Source: Micromonospora coxensis (GTDB lineage Bacteria; Actinomycetota; Actinomycetes; Mycobacteriales; Micromonosporaceae). Taken from it: 64,000 bases of DNA. Position 1 is the stretch's first letter. Each line of letters begins with the position of its first letter. Position numbers and translations under genes: made by a program. Where the stretch lies: NCBI RefSeq assembly GCF_900090295.1, contig NZ_LT607753.1:6634001-6698000 (forward strand), read 5' to 3'. The notes beneath the pieces were generated by a model, which had not been told where the DNA came from, did no database searches, and worked only from the letters and a program-made list of their open reading frames with translations. Below are positions 60,018 to 64,000 of the stretch, in pieces.

Positions 60018-61433
60018 ATGAGACCCGCCACCCTCGCCGCCCGCCGCGACGCCGCCCGGCAGCCGACCCACGACCGGGGCGACCTGGTCGTGCTGGGCGT
60101 CGAGGCGGCGCTACTGCTCGCCGCCGTGACGGTCGGCGCGGTGCTCAACCACCGGGGCGTGGGCCTGCACGCCGACGCCGCGCCGCTCTACGCCACCTGG
60201 CAGCCGCACGTCGGCTGGGCTACGCCGGTGGCGGTGCTTGTCGCGGCCGCTGTCCTCGGGCCCGGCACGCGCTGGGCGCGGACCGCCCGGTGGGGGCCGC
60301 TGCTGGCCGCAGGCTGGCTGGCGGCGACCGCCTGGACGCTCGCGTTGGCGCTGGTGGACGGCTGGTCGGCGGGATTCACCCGGCGGCTGACCGTGCAGGC
60401 GGAGTACCTGCACGAGGTGCCCCGGGTGACCGACGTGCCCCGGATGCTCGCCGGTTTCGCCGACCGGATCCTCGACTTCCAGCCGGACTCCTGGTCGACC
60501 CACACCGCAGGGCACCCACCGGGCGCGTTGCTGGTCTTCGTCGGGCTGGACCGGGTCGGTCTCGGTGGCGGCACGGCCGCCGCGCTGGCCTGCGTCCTGG
60601 TCGGGGCGACGGTGACGGTGAGCGTCCCGGCCGCCCTGCGGGCGCTGGGCGCGGCGGACGCGGCCCGCACCGTGCTGCCGTTCCTGGTGCTGCTGCCGGG
60701 TGCGGTCTGGGTGGGCGCCTCCGCGGACGGCCTGTTCACCGGCGTGGTAGCCGCCGGGCTGGCCCTGCTGGTGGTGCGCGGCCCGGCCGTGGCGCTGGCC
60801 GGCGGGCTGCTGCTCGGCTGCGCGCTGTACCTGTCGTACGGCTTCGTGCTCGTCGGGCCGCTCGCCCTGGCGGCGTTGGCGCTGCGCCCGACGGGCCGGG
60901 CCCGGGCCCTGCTCGCCGCAGCGGTCGGGGTCGGTACGGTGACGGTGGCGTTCACCCTGGCCGGATTCGCCTGGTGGGAAGGGTACGACCGGGTGGTGCA
61001 GCGCTACTACCAGGGCTGGGCTGCCGACCGGCCGTACGCCTACTGGATCTGGGCGAACCTGGCGGCGCTGCTGCTCTCCGCGGGTCCGGTGCTCGGGCCG
61101 GCGGTGCGACGCGCCCTCCTGGCCGCCCGTGCGGCCCGGTGGGGCGCCACGGCCGACGGCGCGCGGGCCGGTCGGTGGCGGTGGTCGCTGCCCGCCGACC
61201 GGGTCCGGGCACTCGGTCCGACGGTCACGCTGCCTGCGGCCGCCGTACTGGCGGTCGTCGCGGCGGACCTGTCCGGGATGAGCAAGGCCGAGGTGGAACG
61301 AATCTGGCTGCCGTTCGTGGTGTGGGCGCTGGTGGCCACCGCGCACCTGCCCGGGCCGCACCGGCGCTGGTGGCTGGCCGGACAGGCGGCCACCGCGCTG
61401 GCCGTGAACCACCTGCTGTTCACCGTCTCCTGA
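60018..61433 (+). CDS. Polytopic membrane protein, GT-C mannosyltransferase-like
   Basis: The product has 471 residues with about eleven hydrophobic helices. An early lumenal loop carries FADRILDFQPDSWSTHTAGH PPGALLVFVGLDRVGLGG; conserved charged residues in such a first loop and the H-P-P-G motif are typical of GT-C (GT39/GT87-type) polyprenol-dependent glycosyltransferases. The predicted acceptor or donor is a lipid-linked sugar, which fits the divergent GT2 gene. ATG at 60018 is used. Function is inferred from topology and context. Confidence 0.7.
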   Translation: MRPATLAARRDAARQPTHDRGDLVVLGVEAALLLAAVTVGAVLNHRGVGLHADAAPLYATWQPHVGWATPVAVLVAAAVLGPGTRWARTARWGPLLAAGWLAATAWTLALALVDGWSAGFTRRLTVQAEYLHEVPRVTDVPRMLAGFADRILDFQPDSWSTHTAGHPPGALLVFVGLDRVGLGGGTAAALACVLVGATVTVSVPAALRALGAADAARTVLPFLVLLPGAVWVGASADGLFTGVVAAGLALLVVRGPAVALAGGLLLGCALYLSYGFVLVGPLALAALALRPTGRARALLAAAVGVGTVTVAFTLAGFAWWEGYDRVVQRYYQGWAADRPYAYWIWANLAALLLSAGPVLGPAVRRALLAARAARWGATADGARAGRWRWSLPADRVRALGPTVTLPAAAVLAVVAADLSGMSKAEVERIWLPFVVWALVATAHLPGPHRRWWLAGQAATALAVNHLLFTVS

Positions 61434-61480
61434 CCACCGCCGGCACTGCCGGGCCGGCCCCGGCCGCCCACGGTGGCGGG

Positions 61481-62542
61481 TCAGCCCGCCAGGGTGGCCG
61501 GCTCGCGCAGCGGGTCGGTGGCGAAGGCGGTGACCCCGTCGACGAAGCCGACCTCGGCGGTGTAGCCGAGCAGCTCCCGCGCCCGACGCGGGTCGGCGAC
61601 CACGTGCCGCACGTCGGCCACCCGGGCCCCGCCCACCACCACCGGGGAGGGACCGTTCATCGCCGAGGCGAGCGCTGCGGCCAGGTCGCCGACGGTGTGC
61701 GGCTCACCGGAGCAGACGTTGACCGGGACCAGGCCGTCCGGCGCCGGCGCGGTGAGTGCCCGTAGGTTCGCCCGCGCCACGTCGGTGACGTGCACGAAGT
61801 CCCGCCGTTGCCGGCCGTCCTCGTACAGCCGGGGTGGCTGCCCGTCGGCCAGGGCGGAGCGGAAGATCGAGGCCACCCCGGCGTACGGGGTGTCGCGGGG
61901 CATCCGGGGACCGTAGACGTTGTGGTACCGCAGCGCCCAAACCCCGCCGCCGGTCTGCCGGGCCCACGCGGCGGCCAGGTGCTCCTGGGCCAGCTTGCTG
62001 GCCGCGTACGTGCTGCGCGGCTCCAGCGGGGCGTCCTCACCGACCAGGGCGGAGGTGAGCGGGCCCGCGCAGTGCGGGCAGGTCGGGTCGTACCGGCCGG
62101 CAGCCAGGTCGACGGGGCGACGGGCAGCGGGCCGGACGGCGCCGTGCCGGGCACACTCGTAGCATCCCTCGCCGTAGACCACCATGGAACTGGCCAGCAC
62201 CAGGCGCGACACCCCGGCCCGGTGCATCGCGGCGAGCAGCACCGCCGTGCCGAAGTCGTTGTGGCTGGCGTAGGCGGGAGCGTCGGACGGGTCCAACCCA
62301 TGCCCCACCATGGCCGCCTGGTGACACACCGCGTCCACGCCGGACAGCAGCCGGTCGAGCAGCGCGGGGTCACGGACGTCCCCGACGACCGGGTCATGCC
62401 GGCGGGACCACTCGGGCAACCCACCCCCGTGTGCCTGGGGCAGTAACGCGTCCAGGCACACCACCTCGTGCCCCTCGGCGACGAGCAGGTCCGCGACCTG
62501 GGATCCGATGAAGCCGGCCGCGCCGGTGACCAGTACCCGCAT
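61481..62542 (-). CDS. NAD-dependent epimerase/dehydratase with a four-Cys insert
   Basis: The product has 353 residues from ATG at 62542 (GTG at 62551 is an alternative). It has an extended-SDR fold: MRVLVTGAAGFIGSQVADLL binds NAD, and the catalytic Tyr179-x3-Lys183 is in STYAASKLAQEH with Ser118/119 upstream. Unusually, a segment between about 125 and 160 holds Cys127 and Cys130 (GEGCYECARHG) and Cys155 and Cys158 (DPTCPHCAG), a likely zinc knuckle. It would interconvert nucleotide sugars for the nearby glycosyltransferases. Convergent with the GT-C-like gene. Confidence 0.87.
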   Translation of the reverse strand: MRVLVTGAAGFIGSQVADLLVAEGHEVVCLDALLPQAHGGGLPEWSRRHDPVVGDVRDPALLDRLLSGVDAVCHQAAMVGHGLDPSDAPAYASHNDFGTAVLLAAMHRAGVSRLVLASSMVVYGEGCYECARHGAVRPAARRPVDLAAGRYDPTCPHCAGPLTSALVGEDAPLEPRSTYAASKLAQEHLAAAWARQTGGGVWALRYHNVYGPRMPRDTPYAGVASIFRSALADGQPPRLYEDGRQRRDFVHVTDVARANLRALTAPAPDGLVPVNVCSGEPHTVGDLAAALASAMNGPSPVVVGGARVADVRHVVADPRRARELLGYTAEVGFVDGVTAFATDPLREPATLAG

Positions 62543-62619
62543 GCCGCTCACGCTAGGTCAGGCGCTGCGCTCGGCGGGCCGGTTCGGCGACGGACGTCAG
62601 CACTCCGTAAGCAACCGGC

Positions 62620-62636
62620 GGTAATCCTTCGGTAAT
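62620..62636. promoter_or_regulatory. GGTAAT-N5-GGTAAT direct repeat
   Basis: Two GGTAAT boxes with an 11-bp period (62620 and 62631), and a GTAAG at 62607, lie in the gap between the epimerase and the oxidoreductase genes. They match the CTTAC repeats at 59919 on the opposite strand, so both promoters may be read by one regulator. Confidence 0.48.
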
Positions 62637-62731
62637 GCCGCGAAGCGGACCGGCCGGCGGCCGCGCCGTCTAGCGTTCCGGGTGACGTCCTGTCCACGGC
62701 GGGCAGGAGGCGACGACCGACAGGAGGATCG

Positions 62732-64000
62732 GTGCCGACACCGCCACCCGAGCCACCGCCGGTCGGCCACGGCGGGTCCGGCCAGCCGGGAGACCCCGCC
62801 GGTCCGGAGCGGCCGGACGCGCCCGGACCGGGCCGCCCCGACCCGCCCAACGGGTACGCCGTGCCGGCGCGGCTGTGGCAGACGCTGGACCGGCGCCGCC
62901 CGCCCGGGGCGGACGCCGTCGCCGACGCCTGGCGCAGCCCGGTCCGCGGCCCCTGGCTGACCGCGGTGCTCGGCGCGGTGCTGCTCGCCACCCTGCCGCT
63001 GCTGATGGTCACCGGCCTGCTGGACTGGATCGCCTACGGCCCCCGCCTCGACCAGGCGTTCCCGCGCGACGTGGGCTGGCTGCGACCACCCGTCTTCGAC
63101 TGGCCGACCCGCCCGGCCTGGCTGTTCCGGCTCACCCAGGGGCTGCACGTGACCCTCGGGATCGTGCTGGTCCCGGTGGTGCTGGCGAAGCTGTGGTCGG
63201 TGGTGCCGAAGCTGTTCACCTGGCCACCGGCCCGCTCGGCGGCCCAGGTGCTGGAGCGGCTGTCGCTGCTCCTGCTGGTCGGCGGGATCCTCTTCGAGAC
63301 GGCCACCGGCCTGCTCAACGTCCAGTACGCCTACCTCTTCGGCTTCGACTTCTACACCGCGCACTGGTACGGCGCCTGGGTCTTCACCGCCGCCCTCGTC
63401 ACCCACGTGACGATCAAGCTGCCCCGACTGGTCACCGCGCTGCGCGGGCCGGGCTTCACCGGTACCCCGGTGGCGCGGACCAGGCCGGAGCCGGCAGATC
63501 CGGACGGCCTGGTCCCCCGACGGCCCGGCCCCGCGACGATGAGCCGGCGCGGCGTGTTGGCGCTGACCGGCAGCGGCGCGGCGCTGCTGGCCGTGCTGAC
63601 CGTCGGGCAGAGCCTCGACGGCCCGCTGCGCCGCACGGCCCTGCTGCTACCCCGAGGCCGACAACCCGGCGAGGGACCGAACGGCTTCCCGGTCAACCGC
63701 ACCGCCGCCGCGGCCGGCATCGACGCCGAGCAGACCGGCGACGGGTGGCGGCTGACCCTGCGCGCCGCCGGACGCACGATCGAACTGGACCGCCGGGCGC
63801 TACTGGCGATGGCCCAGCACACCGCCCGGCTGCCGATCGCCTGCGTGGAGGGCTGGTCGACCACGCAGACCTGGACCGGAGTACGGCTGCGCGACCTGGC
63901 CGCCCTGGCCGGCGTGCCCGCGCCGGACACGGCGCGGGTCCGCTCCCTGGAACGCGCCGGCCTGTTCAACCAGGCCGCGCTCACCGCCGGCCAGGTCCTC
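62732..64000 (+). CDS. Membrane-anchored sulfite-oxidase-family molybdopterin oxidoreductase (3-prime end beyond the window)
   Basis: The visible part has 423 residues and remains open at the right edge. A Pro/Gly-rich N-terminus is followed by about four helices resembling a cytochrome b561-type domain (GPWLTAVLGAVLLATLPLLM, LFRLTQGLHVTLGIVLVPVV, LERLSLLLLVGGILFETATG, WYGAWVFTAALVTHVTIKLP) with His residues suited to haem ligation. After a fifth helix (about 272-290) comes a sulfite-oxidase Mo-cofactor domain with probable Mo ligand Cys371 in LPIACVEGWSTTQTWTGVRL. It would couple an extracytoplasmic oxidation or reduction to membrane electron transfer. GTG at 62732 has AGGAGG upstream. Confidence 0.82.
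   Translation, partial: MPTPPPEPPPVGHGGSGQPGDPAGPERPDAPGPGRPDPPNGYAVPARLWQTLDRRRPPGADAVADAWRSPVRGPWLTAVLGAVLLATLPLLMVTGLLDWIAYGPRLDQAFPRDVGWLRPPVFDWPTRPAWLFRLTQGLHVTLGIVLVPVVLAKLWSVVPKLFTWPPARSAAQVLERLSLLLLVGGILFETATGLLNVQYAYLFGFDFYTAHWYGAWVFTAALVTHVTIKLPRLVTALRGPGFTGTPVARTRPEPADPDGLVPRRPGPATMSRRGVLALTGSGAALLAVLTVGQSLDGPLRRTALLLPRGRQPGEGPNGFPVNRTAAAAGIDAEQTGDGWRLTLRAAGRTIELDRRALLAMAQHTARLPIACVEGWSTTQTWTGVRLRDLAALAGVPAPDTARVRSLERAGLFNQAALTAGQVL

Noticed and set aside
1..64000. CRISPR arrays, rRNA operons, intact tRNAs, riboswitches
   Set aside because: No regularly spaced repeats, rRNA signatures or complete cloverleaf were seen on reading; a covariance-model scan would be needed to exclude small structured RNAs.

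Overview
The window is high-GC DNA with frequent GTG starts, 4-bp stop/start overlaps and strong third-position G/C. The gene families are those of a mycelial actinomycete. A small DivIVA-domain protein, decayed GPP34 and DUF1345 genes, RTX-tailed secreted hydrolases and Micromonospora-like proteins suggest the Micromonosporaceae. This placement is an inference, since no rRNA or other marker gene is present.

Layout. (1) 1-1943: right end of a probable integrated element (DivIVA-like and two hypothetical proteins), closed by a 3-prime tRNA-Arg-like remnant that looks like an attachment site, with an NRPS carrier-domain fossil just inside. (2) 2190-17247: a patchwork of intact genes (MscS, TMEM175-type channel, two aldo/keto reductases, a DesK/DesR-like two-component system divergent from an ABC exporter, an LLM monooxygenase, a TetR regulator with twin operators, an ArsR-ArsC fusion, a VOC protein, a MerR-methyltransferase fusion) among wrecks of DUF1345, Clp, GPP34 and IS256 genes. 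(3) 17475-31360: a carbohydrate/sugar-acid island. It encodes secreted GH9-like-RTX and GH16 enzymes, an ABC importer, an enolase-superfamily dehydratase, a DapA-family protein, an IclR regulator, an SDR, a KDG kinase, a KDPG aldolase and an SMP-30 lactonase, which together suggest a De Ley-Doudoroff type route. (4) 31495-31990: two transposase scraps forming a seam.

(5) 31996-48380 is the most interesting locus. A DeoR regulator is divergent from a tightly coupled operon encoding a YihV-like PfkB kinase, a YihT-like class I aldolase, a FucI/AraA-fold isomerase, a sugar ABC importer, a GH31 glycosidase, an unusual M24-fold protein, a GabD-like aldehyde dehydrogenase, a TauE/SafE exporter, glycerol kinase and glycerol-3-phosphate dehydrogenase. 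This reads as a complete sulfo-EMP type pathway for sulfoquinovosyl glycerol: import, hydrolysis to sulfoquinovose plus glycerol, isomerisation, phosphorylation, cleavage to DHAP plus sulfolactaldehyde, oxidation to sulfolactate, export, and salvage of the glycerol to DHAP. Substrate assignment is inferred from family and context. The GH31 protein lacks the sulfonate-binding residues of E. coli YihQ.

(6) 48710-57404: a second LuxR-type two-component system, then a membrane/ion-conductance island (DUF6326, DUF305, a non-canonical ion channel, YetF, MscS, DUF2254) mixed with remnants of LtrA, NDH-2, YetF and DUF1264 genes. (7) 57889-64000: a compact set of unknown overall function (methyltransferase, DUF2064 and GT2 glycosyltransferases, a polytopic GT-C-like protein, an epimerase with a four-Cys insert, and a membrane-anchored sulfite-oxidase-family protein cut by the window end). 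Its two divergent promoter regions both carry GTAA-type repeats spaced 11 bp. No intact tRNA, rRNA or CRISPR array was seen.
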